Positions 43,118-53,891 of a stretch of DNA of 54,539 bases are shown here, piece after piece. The stretch's first letter is position 1. Every line of letters starts with the position of its first letter. The position numbers and the translations under genes were made by a program. The DNA is taken from assembly GCA_017623115.1 (NCBI GenBank), contig JAGAPT010000057.1, positions 1 to 54,539 of the forward strand. The letters run 5' to 3'. The notes under the pieces are model-generated. The model was not told the origin of the DNA. It saw only the letters and a program-made list of their open reading frames with translations, and made no database searches. The stretch comes from Alistipes sp. (lineage in GTDB: Bacteria > Bacteroidota > Bacteroidia > Bacteroidales > Rikenellaceae).

Positions 43118-43705
43118 CTATTTGGCACCTGCCGACTTACCGGCCTTGCGACGAATTACCTCGCCGACAAACTTGATACCCTTACCCTTGTAAGGCTCCG
43201 GCTTGCGCAGCGAACGCAACTTGGCGGCAACCTGGCCTACCAACTGCTTGTCGATGCTCTTCAGGGTGACAATCGGAGCACCCTTCTTCTCCGTCACGGC
43301 CGTTGCCGTAACCTCCTTCGGGAGCAGGAAGTGCGTATCGTGCGAGTAGCCCAGGCTCATCTCGAGCACCTGGCCCTTCACCTCGGCCTTGAAGCCGACG
43401 CCGACCAACTCCTGCTTGATCTCATAACCCTTCGTCACACCAACAACCATGTTGTTGATCAAGGCACGATACAGACCGTGCATCGAGCGGTGACGAGGCT
43501 GATTCGTCGGACGCGTTACCAGAACGGCAGGCTTCTCCTCGTTCGTGCGAGCGTCCGTGTGCGTGCCGACCGTTACGGTGATGTCCGAGTCAACCTTCTG
43601 ACTCAACGTACCAAGAGGCCCTTTCACGCTTACCGTATTGTCGGCAGCAACCTCTACGGTCACGCCGGCAGGCAGGTATACAGGTAATTTACCAATTCTT
43701 GACAT
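43118..43705 (-). CDS. rplF: 50S ribosomal protein L6
   Basis: The 195-residue product has the two repeated L6 folds and the signature PEPYKGKGIKFVGEVIRRKAGK near the C-terminus. It lies near the factor-binding site of the 50S subunit. It is somewhat longer than the usual 177-180 residues. It follows rpsH by 41 bases. Confidence 0.98.
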   Translation of the reverse strand: MSRIGKLPVYLPAGVTVEVAADNTVSVKGPLGTLSQKVDSDITVTVGTHTDARTNEEKPAVLVTRPTNQPRHRSMHGLYRALINNMVVGVTKGYEIKQELVGVGFKAEVKGQVLEMSLGYSHDTHFLLPKEVTATAVTEKKGAPIVTLKSIDKQLVGQVAAKLRSLRKPEPYKGKGIKFVGEVIRRKAGKSAGAK

Positions 43706-43746
43706 TGTGTTGTTTGTTTTGAGTTGTTTGTTTCTTTCTGTTTCGA

Positions 43747-44145
43747 TTAGAAGATGTAGCAGAGAACCTCACCACCTACACGCTCCTGACGAGCCTTGGC
43801 GTCGGTCATGATACCCTTCGAGGTCGAGAGAATTGCGATACCCAAGCCATTCAGCACGCGGGGCATCTCGGCTACCGAAGCATACTGACGCAAACCGGGA
43901 CGGCTCACACGCTTCAAATCCTTGATGGCGTTGCACTTCGTGGCAGCATCCCACTTCAACGCGATTTTGATGGTCGGATGACCCTTCTCATCGGTGTCGA
44001 ATTTGTAGGCCAGGATGTAGCCCTGCTCGTAGAGAATCTTGGTAATCTCTCGCTTAATTTTTGAACCGGGAGCTTCAACCACCTTGTGGTTGGCTTTCAC
44101 CGCGTTTCTAATTCTGGTCAGAAAGTCCGCAATAGGATCTGTCAT
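43747..44145 (-). CDS. rpsH: 30S ribosomal protein S8
   Basis: The 132-residue product ([15 protein letters not shown] start, [20 protein letters not shown] and CYIF end) is a full-length S8. It is a central-domain assembly protein, and in enterobacteria the translational repressor of the spc operon. Here it is the first gene after a 697-base gap and has its own consensus promoter, so it leads a separate transcription unit through to rplQ. Confidence 0.98.
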   Translation of the reverse strand: MTDPIADFLTRIRNAVKANHKVVEAPGSKIKREITKILYEQGYILAYKFDTDEKGHPTIKIALKWDAATKCNAIKDLKRVSRPGLRQYASVAEMPRVLNGLGIAILSTSKGIMTDAKARQERVGGEVLCYIF

Positions 44146-44233
44146 AACGAATAAGAAATTAAAAATTAGTGTAAAGTGTTAATTATTAGTTTTTTATTTG
44201 CATGTACGGCCTTTTTAACCGCACAAATGCGCG

Positions 44234-44264
44234 CAAATGTACGCATAATTTCGCAGAAAAACAA
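44234..44264 (-). promoter_or_regulatory. rpsH: Promoter of the rpsH-rplQ unit
   Basis: Read leftward, TTG (44262-44264), a 20-base spacer and TACATTTG (44234-44241) match the Bacteroidota consensus. The predicted transcript leader before rpsH is about 80 bases, A+T-rich. Confidence 0.7.
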
Positions 44265-44796
44265 GCCAAAAGCGTAATTTTCAGCGATTTTGCCGTTCCC
44301 GGAGGTACACGACAAATGTCAGCAACCGCTTTGTTTTGCTAACATTTCCCGTGGATGCGGTTGATTATCACCTCTTTAACCACACAAAAACAAGCATACT
44401 TCGTCCAAAAGGCTATCTTTTGCACCAAGTTATCCTGTTTTCGCACAGCAGATTGATCGTTCAACCCTCCGTACGTTTAACACCAAACCCCTCACCAAGG
44501 CTCCGCCACCGAGAAGTTATCATTCACTGAACGACACTTTCCCCGATTTTGCAACCCGGCTACACGAATTTCGTGCCCGTATCGGCCTTCATTCTTTCGA
44601 AGAGCACACACACTTGCATTCCCATCCCACAGCACAGAAACACATATGCGCTGCCTCTTCACAGGCTATCTACCCAAAGAATAGAGGACCTTCACTTAAA
44701 AATCCAGCACCCTTAACCAACGGTTCATGAGGTTCTTGACCTCCTCCCTGCCTATTGGCTAATGTTCTACGGGGTCCTGAATGGTTGCATTGCGAC

Positions 44797-44827
44797 AAAG
44801 GGGATGCGCACTGCTGCGCTCCCCTTT
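44797..44827 (-). terminator. Strong hairpin after rpsN
   Basis: AAAGGGGA-T-GCGCA pairs with TGCGC-TCCCCTTT (44797-44810 with 44815-44827, one bulged base) around a four-base loop, 15 bases past the rpsN stop. Only three U residues end the leftward RNA stem, so it may terminate weakly or protect the 3' end. Confidence 0.65.
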
Positions 44828-44842
44828 ATCGATGCAGTTTGA

Positions 44843-45139
44843 TTACCAGCTGGCCTTCGTTACACCCGGGATCAAACCCTTCGAAGCCATCTCGCGGAAC
44901 TGAATACGGCTGATGCCGAACAGGCGGATGTAGCCCTTCGGACGACCCGTAATCTTGCAGCGGTTGTGCTGACGAATCGGGTTCGAGTTGCGGGGCAGCT
45001 TCGACAAGGCAATCCAAGCCTCCTCGTGGTCGATCTCGCCAGCCTTGAGCTGAGCAGCGATCTCCTCACGTTTATGAGCGTAGCGATTAGCGAGCTTTGC
45101 ACGCTTCACCTCGCGTGCCTTCATTGACTCTTTTGCCAT
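44843..45139 (-). CDS. rpsN: 30S ribosomal protein S14, zinc-free type
   Basis: The 98-residue product begins [20 protein letters not shown] and ends with [21 protein letters not shown] and TKASW. The segment [17 protein letters not shown] keeps a single Cys, so the four-Cys zinc site of the short S14 form is absent. It sits in the 30S head near the decoding centre. It follows rplE by 3 bases and ends its module before the gap. Confidence 0.97.
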   Translation of the reverse strand: MAKESMKAREVKRAKLANRYAHKREEIAAQLKAGEIDHEEAWIALSKLPRNSNPIRQHNRCKITGRPKGYIRLFGISRIQFREMASKGLIPGVTKASW

Positions 45140-45142
45140 AGC

Positions 45143-45703
45143 TTAGTTCTTTTTAGCGTTTTTGAAAGGGAGACCGAACTCCTTCAGCAGAGCGTAACCC
45201 TCCTCGTCGGTCTTAGCCGTCGTAACGAAGGTAATCTCCATACCGAAGATCTTCGTGATCTTGTCGATGTCGATCTCCGGGAAGATGATCTGCTCGGTGA
45301 TACCCAGCGTAAAGTTACCCTGGCCGTCGAACTTCTCGTTGATACCCTTGAAGTCGCGGATACGCGGCAACGCTACGGCTACCAAACGCTCCAGGAACTC
45401 GTACATGCGCTGGTCGCGCAGCGTTACACGTACGCCAATCGGCATACCCTTACGCAGTTTGAAGTTCGAGATATCCTTACGCGAACGGGTCTGAACAGCC
45501 TTCTGGCCCGTAATCATCGTCAGCTCCTCCTGAGCCACGTCGATGAGCTTCTTGTCGGCGATAGCCTGACCCATACCCTGGTTGATGACGATCTTCACCA
45601 ACTTCGGGCACTGCATCACGCTCGAGTAGCCGAACTGCTTCATAAGGGCAGGCAAAATCTGCTCCTTATACTGTGTCTTGAGTGTAGGAATGTAAGCTGC
45701 CAT
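45143..45703 (-). CDS. rplE: 50S ribosomal protein L5
   Basis: The 186-residue product ([20 protein letters not shown] start, [15 protein letters not shown] and [20 protein letters not shown] later) is a full-length L5. It binds 5S rRNA and contacts the P-site tRNA. Its ATG shares one base with the rplX stop. Confidence 0.98.
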   Translation of the reverse strand: MAAYIPTLKTQYKEQILPALMKQFGYSSVMQCPKLVKIVINQGMGQAIADKKLIDVAQEELTMITGQKAVQTRSRKDISNFKLRKGMPIGVRVTLRDQRMYEFLERLVAVALPRIRDFKGINEKFDGQGNFTLGITEQIIFPEIDIDKITKIFGMEITFVTTAKTDEEGYALLKEFGLPFKNAKKN

Positions 45704-46026
45704 TATTTGATCTCCTCCCCTGACTTTTTAGCGTAACGAACTAATTTACCTTTGGCATCAGCCTTGCGGCCAACCTTCGTCGGCTTGCCGCTCTTGGGGT
45801 CGAGCACCTGAAGGTTCGATACATGGATCGGAGCCTCCTTCTCTACGATGCCGCCCTGAGGATTCTGTGCATTGGGCTTCGTGGCCTTCTTGCAGATGTT
45901 CACGCCCTCGACAATCGCACGCGATTTCGACACCTCGACCTTCAGGACTTTACCCTGCTGGCCCTTGTTGTCACCTGCGATGACCTGAACCATATCCCCT
46001 TTCTTAATATGCAATTTCACTGACAT
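45703..46026 (-). CDS. rplX: 50S ribosomal protein L24
   Basis: The 107-residue product has the KOW motif ([21 protein letters not shown]) and the [21 protein letters not shown] block of L24. It is an early 50S assembly starter. It overlaps the rplE start by one base. Confidence 0.98.
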   Translation of the reverse strand: MSVKLHIKKGDMVQVIAGDNKGQQGKVLKVEVSKSRAIVEGVNICKKATKPNAQNPQGGIVEKEAPIHVSNLQVLDPKSGKPTKVGRKADAKGKLVRYAKKSGEEIK

Positions 46027-46046
46027 ATCCGAAATGTTTTTTTTGA

Positions 46047-46412
46047 TTACAGTACTTCAGGTGCAAGCGAGATAATCTTCATGTACTGGTCACGCAGCTC
46101 ACGGGCTACGGGGCCGAAGATACGGGTACCGCGCATCTCACCCTGATTGTTAAGCAGCACAACGGCGTTGTCGTCGAAACGAATGTACGAACCGTTGGCG
46201 CGACGAATCTCCTTCTTCGTGCGGACTACCACTGCCTTCGATACGGCGCCCTTCTTGACGTCGCCCGACGGGGTAGCGCTCTTTACTGCTACGACGATTT
46301 TATCGCCAATCGATGCGTAGCGACGCTTCGTACCACCGAGTACGCGGATGCAAAGTACCTCCTTGGCACCGCTGTTGTCGGCTACTACGAGTCTTGATTC
46401 CTGTTGTATCAT
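46047..46412 (-). CDS. rplN: 50S ribosomal protein L14
   Basis: The 121-residue product ([20 protein letters not shown] start, [14 protein letters not shown] near the end) is a full-length L14. It forms an inter-subunit bridge and the binding site of silencing factor RsfS. It lies 2 bases after rpsQ. Confidence 0.98.
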   Translation of the reverse strand: MIQQESRLVVADNSGAKEVLCIRVLGGTKRRYASIGDKIVVAVKSATPSGDVKKGAVSKAVVVRTKKEIRRANGSYIRFDDNAVVLLNNQGEMRGTRIFGPVARELRDQYMKIISLAPEVL

Positions 46413-46414
46413 AA

Positions 46415-46675
46415 CTACTTAGCTCTTTCAATGATTTGTACTAAACGCCAGCGCTTCGTCTTGCTCAGCGGGCGGGTCTCCATGATACGAACGGTATCGC
46501 CCTCCTTGCACGTCTCGTCGAGGCACTCGGCGGCGAACTTCGTCGTCTTGTTCACGAACTTGCCGTAGATAGGGTGCTTCACCTTGCGGGCTACTGCAAC
46601 CACGATGGTCTTCTCCATCTTCGTGCTGACAACTACGCCAATTCGCTCCTTTCTCAGATTTCTTTCCATAGTCAT
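46415..46675 (-). CDS. rpsQ: 30S ribosomal protein S17
   Basis: The 86-residue product has the S17 OB-fold ([40 protein letters not shown]). It is a primary 16S rRNA-binding protein. It follows rpmC by 5 bases. Confidence 0.98.
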   Translation of the reverse strand: MTMERNLRKERIGVVVSTKMEKTIVVAVARKVKHPIYGKFVNKTTKFAAECLDETCKEGDTVRIMETRPLSKTKRWRLVQIIERAK

Positions 46676-46680
46676 TCTCC

Positions 46681-46872
46681 TTATTTAGCGTTCTTTTGGC
46701 TGAGAATCGTCAGCATGCGTGCGATGTCTCGGCGGTTCTTCTTAATAATCGACGGATTCTCGATAGGCGACACGGCGTGCTGCACCTTCAGTTTGGTCAG
46801 CTGTGCCTTCTCGGTCTCGATGCGCTCTACCAAATCCTTGGTGGCGATGTCCTTGATTTCTGCACTTTTCAT
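46681..46872 (-). CDS. rpmC: 50S ribosomal protein L29
   Basis: The 63-residue product ([19 protein letters not shown] start, [14 protein letters not shown] end) is a two-helix L29. It lies at the exit tunnel and helps bind trigger factor and SRP. It starts 17 bases after rplP. Confidence 0.97.
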   Translation of the reverse strand: MKSAEIKDIATKDLVERIETEKAQLTKLKVQHAVSPIENPSIIKKNRRDIARMLTILSQKNAK

Positions 46873-46889
46873 ATTCGTGTCCTCCTTTT

Positions 46890-47318
46890 TTAGATAGCGT
46901 TCTCGACGTAATCACGACGAACAATAAACTTAACCTTGATGGGCAGTTTCTGTGCACCCAGGCGCAAAGCCTCCTGTGCTACTGCCAAGGGCACACCCTC
47001 AGCCTCGAACAGGATACGACCCGGCGTAACGGGAGCTACGAAACCTTCCGGATTACCCTTACCCTTACCCATACGTACCTCAGCGGGCTTCTTCGTAATC
47101 GGTTTGTCGGGGAAGATGCGGATCCAGAGCTGACCCTCACGCTTCATGTAACGCGTAATGGCCTGACGGGCGGCCTCGATCTGACGACCCGTGATCCAGG
47201 TCGAGTCGAGCGCCTTGATGGCGAACGATCCGTATGCAAGCTGGTTACCTCTTTGAGCAAGTCCCTTCATACGGCCTTTCTGCATTCTTCTAAATTTGGT
47301 CTTTTTCGGCTGTAACAT
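46890..47318 (-). CDS. rplP: 50S ribosomal protein L16
   Basis: The 142-residue product ([19 protein letters not shown] start, [20 protein letters not shown] in the middle) is a normal L16. It helps position the A-site tRNA near the peptidyl-transferase centre. It follows rpsC by 30 bases. Confidence 0.98.
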   Translation of the reverse strand: MLQPKKTKFRRMQKGRMKGLAQRGNQLAYGSFAIKALDSTWITGRQIEAARQAITRYMKREGQLWIRIFPDKPITKKPAEVRMGKGKGNPEGFVAPVTPGRILFEAEGVPLAVAQEALRLGAQKLPIKVKFIVRRDYVENAI

Positions 47319-47348
47319 CTTTGTTCTGCTTTAAAAAGGTCCTACTTA

Positions 47349-48098
47349 CTATTTGTTGTTGTTGCGACGACGGCCACCACGACGATCACCGCGATCACCG
47401 CGACCGCGACGCTCGCCACGCTCACCCTGCGGAGCCTGTGCCGAAGCACCCTGCATCTCGAACAGGTCGCGCTTGCCGTATACCGTACCCTGGCAGATCC
47501 AAACCTTGATACCGAGGATACCGACCTTCGTCAGGGCCTCCGTCAGGCAGTAATCTACATCAGCACGGAACGTGTGCAGCGGAATACGTCCCTCCTTAAT
47601 GGTCTCCTTGCGGGCCATCTCAGCGCCACCTACGCGGCCCGATACCTGCACCTTGATACCCTCGGCACCCATGCGCATCGTCGATGCTACGGCCGTCTTC
47701 ACGGCGCGGCGGAACGACACACGGCCCTCGAGCTGACGGGCGATGTTCTGGCCTACGATTACAGCATCAACCTCCGGGCGCTTTACCTCGAAGATGTTGA
47801 TCTGAATCTCCTTACCGGTGAGCTTCTTCAGCTCCTCCTTCAGTTTGTCGACCTCCTGGCCACCCTTACCGATGATGATACCCGGACGGGCGGTCGAGAT
47901 GGTTACCGTTACCAGCTTCAGCGTACGCTCGATGATAATCTTCGAGATCGATGCCTTCTGAAGACGGGCATTCAGGTACTTGCGAATCTTATCGTCCTCG
48001 ACGATCTTATCGCCGAAATTCTTACCACCGAACCAGTTGGAGTCCCAACCCTTGATGATACCAAGACGATTTGCTATCGGATTAACTTTCTGTCCCAT
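47349..48098 (-). CDS. rpsC: 30S ribosomal protein S3 with Arg/Gly-rich tail
   Basis: The 249-residue product has the KH domain ([20 protein letters not shown], about residues 70-100) and the C-terminal S3 domain ([18 protein letters not shown]). The last 30 residues are an Arg/Gly/Asp tail ([20 protein letters not shown]), longer than in enterobacterial S3. It shapes the mRNA entry channel. It follows rplV by 7 bases. Confidence 0.98.
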   Translation of the reverse strand: MGQKVNPIANRLGIIKGWDSNWFGGKNFGDKIVEDDKIRKYLNARLQKASISKIIIERTLKLVTVTISTARPGIIIGKGGQEVDKLKEELKKLTGKEIQINIFEVKRPEVDAVIVGQNIARQLEGRVSFRRAVKTAVASTMRMGAEGIKVQVSGRVGGAEMARKETIKEGRIPLHTFRADVDYCLTEALTKVGILGIKVWICQGTVYGKRDLFEMQGASAQAPQGERGERRGRGDRGDRRGGRRRNNNK

Positions 48099-48105
48099 CT
48101 TGTTA

Positions 48106-48513
48106 CTACTTTTCTACGGTTACCATTTTGTCTACTACGATCGTCACATGGTTCGAACGCTTGCGAATGCGGTGTGCACGACCCTGCGGCGCGGGCTGAA
48201 TACGCTTCAGCATGCGACCACCATCTACGAACACCTCTTTCACGCAGAGCTTCGTATCCTCCAGACGCTCGGTCTCGTTCTTTGCCTCCCAGTTGGCGAT
48301 AGCCGACTTCAGGAGCTTCTCCATGCGAATCGACGCCTCCTTCTTCGAATAACGGAGGATGCCCAATGCCTTGTTAATCTCTACACCGCGGATGATGTCT
48401 GCTACCAGACGCATCTTGCGGGGCGAGGTCGGGCAGTCGCGCAGAACGGCGATTGCCTTCTGCTTCTTCTCAGCCGAACGCTTCTCGGCTGCCATTGCTT
48501 TTCTTGCACCCAT
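48106..48513 (-). CDS. rplV: 50S ribosomal protein L22
   Basis: The 135-residue product has the L22 globular part ([20 protein letters not shown]) and the extended tunnel hairpin ([19 protein letters not shown]). The loop lines the exit tunnel, where macrolides act. It follows rpsS by 7 bases. Confidence 0.98.
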   Translation of the reverse strand: MGARKAMAAEKRSAEKKQKAIAVLRDCPTSPRKMRLVADIIRGVEINKALGILRYSKKEASIRMEKLLKSAIANWEAKNETERLEDTKLCVKEVFVDGGRMLKRIQPAPQGRAHRIRKRSNHVTIVVDKMVTVEK

Positions 48514-48520
48514 AGTCTAA

Positions 48521-48790
48521 CTACTTTTTCTTGTTACCGGCGTGACCGCGGAACGTACGCGTTGCAGCGAACTCTCCGAGTTTGTGGCCTACCATGTTTT
48601 CGGTTACATAAACCGGGATAAACTTGTTTCCGTTGTGGACAGCGATGGTCTGACCTACGAAGTCAGGCGAAATCATGCTTGCCCGCGACCATGTCTTGAT
48701 GACCGCCTTGTTGTTGCCCTCAGCAGCTGCGACAACCTTCGCCTCGAGTTTCGGGTCGATAAACGGTCCTTTCTTTAATGAACGGCTCAT
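48521..48790 (-). CDS. rpsS: 30S ribosomal protein S19
   Basis: The 89-residue product ([19 protein letters not shown] start, [18 protein letters not shown] end) is a full-length S19 of the 30S head. It follows rplB by 17 bases. Confidence 0.98.
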   Translation of the reverse strand: MSRSLKKGPFIDPKLEAKVVAAAEGNNKAVIKTWSRASMISPDFVGQTIAVHNGNKFIPVYVTENMVGHKLGEFAATRTFRGHAGNKKK

Positions 48791-48807
48791 TATGTACTCT
48801 TATTTAA

Positions 48808-49632
48808 TTATTTTTTCTTCTTGGAAATAATGAACTTCGAAGTCGTCTTCTTCGGGTTGCGCGTCTTGTAACCCTTAGCTAACAGACCCTTGCGCGAACG
48901 GGGGTGACCACCACTTGCACGGCCTTCACCACCACCCATCGGGTGATCTACAGGGTTCATCACGACACCACGGTTGTGGGGACGACGGCCAAGCCAACGC
49001 TTGCGACCGGCCTTACCCGACGATTCGAGGTTATGGTCGACATTCGACACGACACCTACCGTGGCACGGCAGGCTACGAGTACCATACGAGTCTCGCCCG
49101 AGGGCAGCTTGATGATGGCAAATTTGCCCTCACGAGCCAGCAACTGGGCATACGAACCGGCCGAACGAGCCATAGCGGCACCCTGACCGGGGTAGAGTTC
49201 AATATTGTGGACAACCGTACCCAGCGGAATCTCGCTCAGCGGAAGGGCGTTACCTACCTCCGGAGCAACACCTGCGCCGCTCATCACGGTTTGACCAACC
49301 TTCAAGCCATTGGGTGCGATGATGTAGCTCTTCACACCGTCGGCATATACCAACAAGGCAATGCGTGCCGTACGATTCGGGTCGTACTCAATCGACTTTA
49401 CAGTCGCAGCAATACCATCCTTGGCGCGCTTGAAGTCAACAAGACGGTACATCTGCTTGTGGCCGCCACCAATGTAGCGAACCGTCATCTTACCGTCGTT
49501 GTTACGACCACCCGAGCTCTTCTTCGGGCTCAACAGCGACTTTTCGGGCGTCGACTTTGTAATCTCGTCGTACGCGCTGACAATCTTATGTCTTGTACCT
49601 GCGGTTACAGGCTTAAATTTCTTTACTGCCAT
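48808..49632 (-). CDS. rplB: 50S ribosomal protein L2
   Basis: The 274-residue product has the [20 protein letters not shown] entry, the central SH3-like domain and the C-terminal [20 protein letters not shown] loop containing the conserved His near the peptidyl-transferase centre. It is needed for subunit association. It follows rplW by 5 bases. Confidence 0.99.
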   Translation of the reverse strand: MAVKKFKPVTAGTRHKIVSAYDEITKSTPEKSLLSPKKSSGGRNNDGKMTVRYIGGGHKQMYRLVDFKRAKDGIAATVKSIEYDPNRTARIALLVYADGVKSYIIAPNGLKVGQTVMSGAGVAPEVGNALPLSEIPLGTVVHNIELYPGQGAAMARSAGSYAQLLAREGKFAIIKLPSGETRMVLVACRATVGVVSNVDHNLESSGKAGRKRWLGRRPHNRGVVMNPVDHPMGGGEGRASGGHPRSRKGLLAKGYKTRNPKKTTSKFIISKKKK

Positions 49633-49637
49633 CTTCG

Positions 49638-49928
49638 TTAGATATTACTGTAAAAATCAATCTTATCTCCCTCCTTCAAGGTGACGATAGCCTTCTTGAA
49701 GTTGTTGGCACGGCCCTCCAGCAGACCCGCCTTCGTGTAGCGGCTCTTGAGCTTGCCCATGCAGTTAATCGTGTTTACATCGGTCACGACGACGTTGTAC
49801 ATCTGCTCTACGGCCTGACGAATCTGCAGCTTGTTAGCTCGCACGTCAACGATAAAACCGTAGCGATTCAACTTTTCGCCCTGAATCGTCATTTTCTCGG
49901 TTAAAACCGGCTTAATAATAATCTCCAT
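49638..49928 (-). CDS. rplW: 50S ribosomal protein L23
   Basis: The 96-residue product ([20 protein letters not shown] start, [16 protein letters not shown] in the middle) is a normal L23. It is the main docking site for trigger factor and SRP at the tunnel exit. It follows rplD by 14 bases. Confidence 0.97.
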   Translation of the reverse strand: MEIIIKPVLTEKMTIQGEKLNRYGFIVDVRANKLQIRQAVEQMYNVVVTDVNTINCMGKLKSRYTKAGLLEGRANNFKKAIVTLKEGDKIDFYSNI

Positions 49929-49942
49929 GGTTGTCTTGCGTT

Positions 49943-50569
49943 TTATGCTAACAAAGTATTCAGTACATTCTCAGCGTTCTCCACCATCACCAGTGCCGAG
50001 GCGTTCATCACATCATATGTGCAGACGTTCTGGGCCAATACCGGCTTGATGTTGGGAATGTTGCGGCACGAAAGCTGCAGGTTGGCGTTACCCTCGGGCA
50101 ACACGAGCAGCACCTTCTTGTCGGCCACCTTCAGGGCCTCCATCAGGGCTACAACCGACTTGGTCTTCGGAGCCTCCATCGTCTGGTTCTCCAAAACCAC
50201 GATGGCACCTGCCTGAGCCTTGTAGGTCAATGCGCTGCGGCGAGCCAGCTGCTTGAGTTTCTTGTTGAGCTTGAAGCTGTAATCGCGGGGAACCGGACCG
50301 AATACGCGACCACCACCCGGGAAGAGGGGCGAGAGGATCGAGCCGCAACGTGCACCGCCCGTACCCTTCTGACGCTTCAGTTTGCGCGTCGAACCGGTTA
50401 CCTCGTTACGCTGCTTTGCCTTGTGCGTACCCTGACGCTGGTCAGCCAAATACTGCTTCACGTCGAGATAGATAGCGTGGTCATTAGCCTCCACGCCGAA
50501 GACGGCCTCCGAAAGAACTACCTTACGACCCGTCTCATTTCCTTGTGCGTTCAATACTGCTAATTCCAT
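49943..50569 (-). CDS. rplD: 50S ribosomal protein L4
   Basis: The 208-residue product has the extended tunnel loop ([40 protein letters not shown]) and a Rossmann-like body. In enterobacteria L4 also represses the S10 operon; no matching leader was recognised here. It follows rplC by 2 bases. Confidence 0.98.
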   Translation of the reverse strand: MELAVLNAQGNETGRKVVLSEAVFGVEANDHAIYLDVKQYLADQRQGTHKAKQRNEVTGSTRKLKRQKGTGGARCGSILSPLFPGGGRVFGPVPRDYSFKLNKKLKQLARRSALTYKAQAGAIVVLENQTMEAPKTKSVVALMEALKVADKKVLLVLPEGNANLQLSCRNIPNIKPVLAQNVCTYDVMNASALVMVENAENVLNTLLA

Positions 50570-50571
50570 AA

Positions 50572-51186
50572 CTACTTCTCAATCGTTAAATAAGCACCTT
50601 TTGCTCCCGGAATCGAGCCCTTCACCAAGATGAGGTTGCTCTCGGGAATTACCTTCAATACCTTCAGGTTCAGCACCTTAACCTGATCACCGCCCATCTG
50701 GCCGGGAAGACGCTTGCCCTTGAATACGCGCGAGGGGTACGACGAGGCACCCAACGAACCGGGCTTACGCTGACGGTTGTGCTGACCGTGAGTCTGGCCA
50801 CCAACACCGGCAAAGCCGTGACGCTTTACAACGCCCTGGTAACCACGTCCTTTCGAAATCCCGGTCACGTCAACCCAGTCCTCCTCGTTGAAGAGGTCTA
50901 CGGTGAGCGTGTCGCCGAGATTCACTTCAGGCATGCCTTTGAACTCCGCAAGCTTGCGCTTCGGGGTCGTGCCGGCCTTCTTGAAGTGACCTAACAAACT
51001 GCTGGTGGTGTGCTTTTCACTCTTCTCGTCATAGGCAATCTGCACCGCCTCGTAGTTGTCCTTCTCGACGGTCTTGATTTGCGTAACAACGCACGGGCCA
51101 GCCTCAATGACAGTGCATGGAATATTCTTTCCCTCGGCACTGTAAACGGAAGTCATTCCGATTTTCTTTCCAATAAGTCCTGACAT
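50572..51186 (-). CDS. rplC: 50S ribosomal protein L3
   Basis: The 204-residue product begins [20 protein letters not shown] and has the signature [20 protein letters not shown] and [20 protein letters not shown], including the Gln methylated by PrmB in other bacteria. The start at 51186 is chosen because the frame continues upstream to an ATG at 51264 that adds 26 unrelated residues. It is the first gene after a 260-base gap, so it probably leads its own transcript. Confidence 0.98.
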   Translation of the reverse strand: MSGLIGKKIGMTSVYSAEGKNIPCTVIEAGPCVVTQIKTVEKDNYEAVQIAYDEKSEKHTTSSLLGHFKKAGTTPKRKLAEFKGMPEVNLGDTLTVDLFNEEDWVDVTGISKGRGYQGVVKRHGFAGVGGQTHGQHNRQRKPGSLGASSYPSRVFKGKRLPGQMGGDQVKVLNLKVLKVIPESNLILVKGSIPGAKGAYLTIEK

Positions 51187-51403
51187 TTTGTTGTCAATTT
51201 GTTTGTTATAAATAAGTGAATTGAGTTGCTCAAATTCAGTTTTTGGAGTTTCTGTGGAGCGCAATACAAGCTAATAGTCGTTGTTTTTCGAGTTTCACCT
51301 TCTTCAGGAAGGCGTCCTCTCGTCCGACCTACACCTATATTATATATGTCCTTCTGCGCGGGCTCCGTCTCTTTCCATGAGAACTGCGCGCCGAATGGTT
51401 GAA

Positions 51404-51440
51404 GGGGTGGGTGGGAACCCCCGATGGGATCCCACGCCCC
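51404..51440 (-). terminator. Hairpin between rpsJ and rplC
   Basis: Read leftward, GGGGCGTGGGA pairs with TCCCACCCACCCC (two-base bulge) beginning 6 bases past the rpsJ stop. No U-run follows, so it may be an attenuator or 3'-end structure rather than a simple terminator. The rest of the gap (51187-51403) has a small hairpin CCTTC-TTCAG-GAAGG (51298-51312) and a weak -7-like TGAATTTG at 51231-51238; no gene is seen. Confidence 0.55.
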
Positions 51441-51446
51441 AATCTA

Positions 51447-51752
51447 TCACACCTTGATCTCAACCTCAACACCCGAGGGAAGCTCGAGCTTCATCAGTGC
51501 GTCGATCGTCTTCGGCGTCGACGAGTAGATGTCGAGGATGCGCTTGAAGGTGCAGAGCTGGAACTGCTCGCGAGCCTTCTTGTTAACGAAGGTCGAGCGG
51601 TTTACCGTAAAAATCTGCTTGCGCGTCGGCAGGGGTACCGGTCCGCTGACTACAGCACCCGTGCTCTTTACAGTCTTAACGATCTTCTCGGCCGACTTGT
51701 CGACGAGGTTGTGATCGAACGACTTCAATTTGATTCTGATTTTCTGATTCAT
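51447..51752 (-). CDS. rpsJ: 30S ribosomal protein S10
   Basis: The 101-residue product ([20 protein letters not shown] start, [20 protein letters not shown] in the middle) is a normal S10, also the NusE partner in antitermination. It lies 9 bases after fusA, so here S10 belongs to the str transcript. Confidence 0.98.
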   Translation of the reverse strand: MNQKIRIKLKSFDHNLVDKSAEKIVKTVKSTGAVVSGPVPLPTRKQIFTVNRSTFVNKKAREQFQLCTFKRILDIYSSTPKTIDALMKLELPSGVEVEIKV

Positions 51753-51761
51753 ATCGTTTCC

Positions 51762-53876
51762 TTATTCTATATCCTTACGTTTACCACTCGCCTTCTCGAT
51801 AATCTCCTTGGCCAAACCGCCCGGAACCTCATCGAAGTGCGAGAACTCCATCGACGACGTAGCGCGACCCGACGAAATCGTACGCAGCACCGTAACATAG
51901 CCGAACATCTCCGACAGCGGCACCTTGGCCTTTACGACGCGAGCCGTACCCTTCGACTCCATACCCGTAATCTGGCCGCGACGCTTGTTCAGGTCACCGA
52001 TGATATCACCCATCGACTCCTCAGGCGTTACAACCTCGACAGCCATAATCGGCTCCATGATGATCGAACCGGCCTTGGGGGCAGCAGCGCGATAACCATT
52101 GCGGGCAGCAATCTCGAACGAGAGCTGATCCGAATCGACGGGGTGGAACGAACCATCCTTCAGCGTTACCTTCATCGAGTCCATCGGGTAGCCTGCCAAA
52201 GCACCATTGGCCATAGCCTGCTCGAAGCCCTTCTGAACCGACGGGATGAACTCACGCGGAATGTTACCGCCCTTCACCTCATCGACGAACGTCAGACCCA
52301 TCTTACCCTCCTCGGCAGGACCGATCTCGAAGATGATGTCAGCGAACTTACCACGACCACCGGTCTGCTTCTTGAAGACCTCACGGTGCTGAACCGTAGT
52401 CGTCAGAGCCTCCTTGTAGTTCACCTGCGGAGCACCCTGGTTGATCTCTACGCCGAACTCACGACGCAGACGGTCTACGATAATATCGAGGTGGAGCTCA
52501 CCCATACCGCTGATGACCGTCTGACCCGAATCCTCATCGGTCTTCACCGTGAAGGTGGGGTCCTCCTCAGCCAGCTTACCCAGGGCAATGCCGAGCTTAT
52601 CGAGGTCCTTCTGGGTCTTGGGCTCAACAGCCAGACCAATCACCGGCTCGGGGAAGGTCATCTGCTCGAGAACAATAGGAGCGTTCTCGGCGCAGAGCGT
52701 ATCACCCGTGCGAATCTCCTTGAAACCTACTGCTGCGCAGATATCACCGGCACCTACGGTCTCCAGCGGATTCTGCTTGTTGGCGTGCATCTGATAGATA
52801 CGGCTGATGCGCTCGCGCTTACCGCTGCGTGCATTCAGCACATACGAACCTGCATCGAGTTTACCCGAGTAAACACGCACGAAAGCCAGACGACCTACGA
52901 AGGGGTCGGTAGCGATCTTAAAGGCCAAACCGCAGAAGGGATCATCCTCCGTAGCGTGACGAACCTCTACCTCCTCGGTCTTGGGATTCGTACCCTCGAT
53001 AGCGGGCAAATCCAGCGGCGAGGGGAGGAATGCCATCACGTAGTCGAGCAGCTTCTGCACACCCTTGTTGTGGAACGACGAACCGCAGAGCATCGGAACC
53101 AATGCCATCGACATCGTAGCCTTACGGATGGCTGCGAGCAGCTCCTCGGGCGTAATCGAGTTGGGATCCTCGAAGAACTTCTCCATCAGGGCATCGTCCG
53201 TAGCAGCAACCTCCTCGATGAGCTTGTTGCGCCACTCCTCAGCCTCAGCCTTCATGTTCTCGGGAATCTCACGAATCTCGAAATTGTCACGAACGGTCTT
53301 ATCGTCGTAGTAGTAAATTGCGTTATTATAAATAAGGTCTACCAGACCCTCGAACTTGTCCTCCACACCGATGGGCAGAACAACCGGGAGGGCTGTAGCA
53401 CCGAAGTGCTCCTTAATCTGGGCGCACACCGAAAGGAAATCGGCACCCGTGCGGTCCATCTTGTTGACGTAACCGATACGGGGAACATTGTACTTGTCAG
53501 CCTGACGCCATACGGTCTCCGACTGAGGCTCCACACCACCTACGGCGCAGAACGTAGCCACAGCACCGTCCAACACACGCAACGAACGCTCTACCTCAAC
53601 GGTAAAGTCAACGTGTCCCGGGGTGTCGATCAGGTTAATCTGGTACTGCTTGCCCTTGTACTGCCAGAAGGCAGTCGTAGCAGCCGAGGTAATCGTAATA
53701 CCACGCTCCTGCTCCTGGGCCATCCAGTCCATCGTAGCCGAACCCTCGTGGGTCTCGCCGATTTTGTGGGTCTTACCCGTGTAAAACAGAATACGCTCCG
53801 ACGTGGTCGTCTTACCGGCATCGATGTGAGCCATGATACCGATATTACGCGTGTAAGTCAAATCTCTTGTTGCCAT
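51762..53876 (-). CDS. fusA: Elongation factor G
   Basis: The 704-residue product has the GTPase motifs AHIDAGKTT (about 16-24), DTPGHVDF and NKMDRTGAD, then EF-G domains II to V, including [14 protein letters not shown] and the C-terminal [19 protein letters not shown]. It drives tRNA-mRNA translocation. Length and place (rpsG 15 bases before, rpsJ 9 after) fit the translocation-type EF-G1 rather than a recycling paralogue. Confidence 0.98.
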   Translation of the reverse strand: MATRDLTYTRNIGIMAHIDAGKTTTSERILFYTGKTHKIGETHEGSATMDWMAQEQERGITITSAATTAFWQYKGKQYQINLIDTPGHVDFTVEVERSLRVLDGAVATFCAVGGVEPQSETVWRQADKYNVPRIGYVNKMDRTGADFLSVCAQIKEHFGATALPVVLPIGVEDKFEGLVDLIYNNAIYYYDDKTVRDNFEIREIPENMKAEAEEWRNKLIEEVAATDDALMEKFFEDPNSITPEELLAAIRKATMSMALVPMLCGSSFHNKGVQKLLDYVMAFLPSPLDLPAIEGTNPKTEEVEVRHATEDDPFCGLAFKIATDPFVGRLAFVRVYSGKLDAGSYVLNARSGKRERISRIYQMHANKQNPLETVGAGDICAAVGFKEIRTGDTLCAENAPIVLEQMTFPEPVIGLAVEPKTQKDLDKLGIALGKLAEEDPTFTVKTDEDSGQTVISGMGELHLDIIVDRLRREFGVEINQGAPQVNYKEALTTTVQHREVFKKQTGGRGKFADIIFEIGPAEEGKMGLTFVDEVKGGNIPREFIPSVQKGFEQAMANGALAGYPMDSMKVTLKDGSFHPVDSDQLSFEIAARNGYRAAAPKAGSIIMEPIMAVEVVTPEESMGDIIGDLNKRRGQITGMESKGTARVVKAKVPLSEMFGYVTVLRTISSGRATSSMEFSHFDEVPGGLAKEIIEKASGKRKDIE

Positions 53877-53891
53877 TGCTGTACGCTGTTA

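Larger units (their letters stand above)
44146..44842. other. 697-base intergenic gap splitting the spc operon
   Basis: Between rpsN and rpsH, genes that usually lie a few bases apart, there is a long stretch with no convincing reading frame. It contains a consensus promoter for rpsH near its left end (44234-44264) and a strong hairpin near rpsN (44797-44827). A small palindrome (GAGGT, five bases, ACCTC) lies at 44729-44743, and a near -7 sequence (TATCTTTTG) near 44414 faces rightward. No tRNA or known RNA was recognised in the middle 500 bases. Confidence 0.8.

Noticed and set aside
44336-44530. Rightward 64-codon frame in the spc gap
   Set aside because: No recognisable motif, no good upstream promoter and ordinary random length for this composition.
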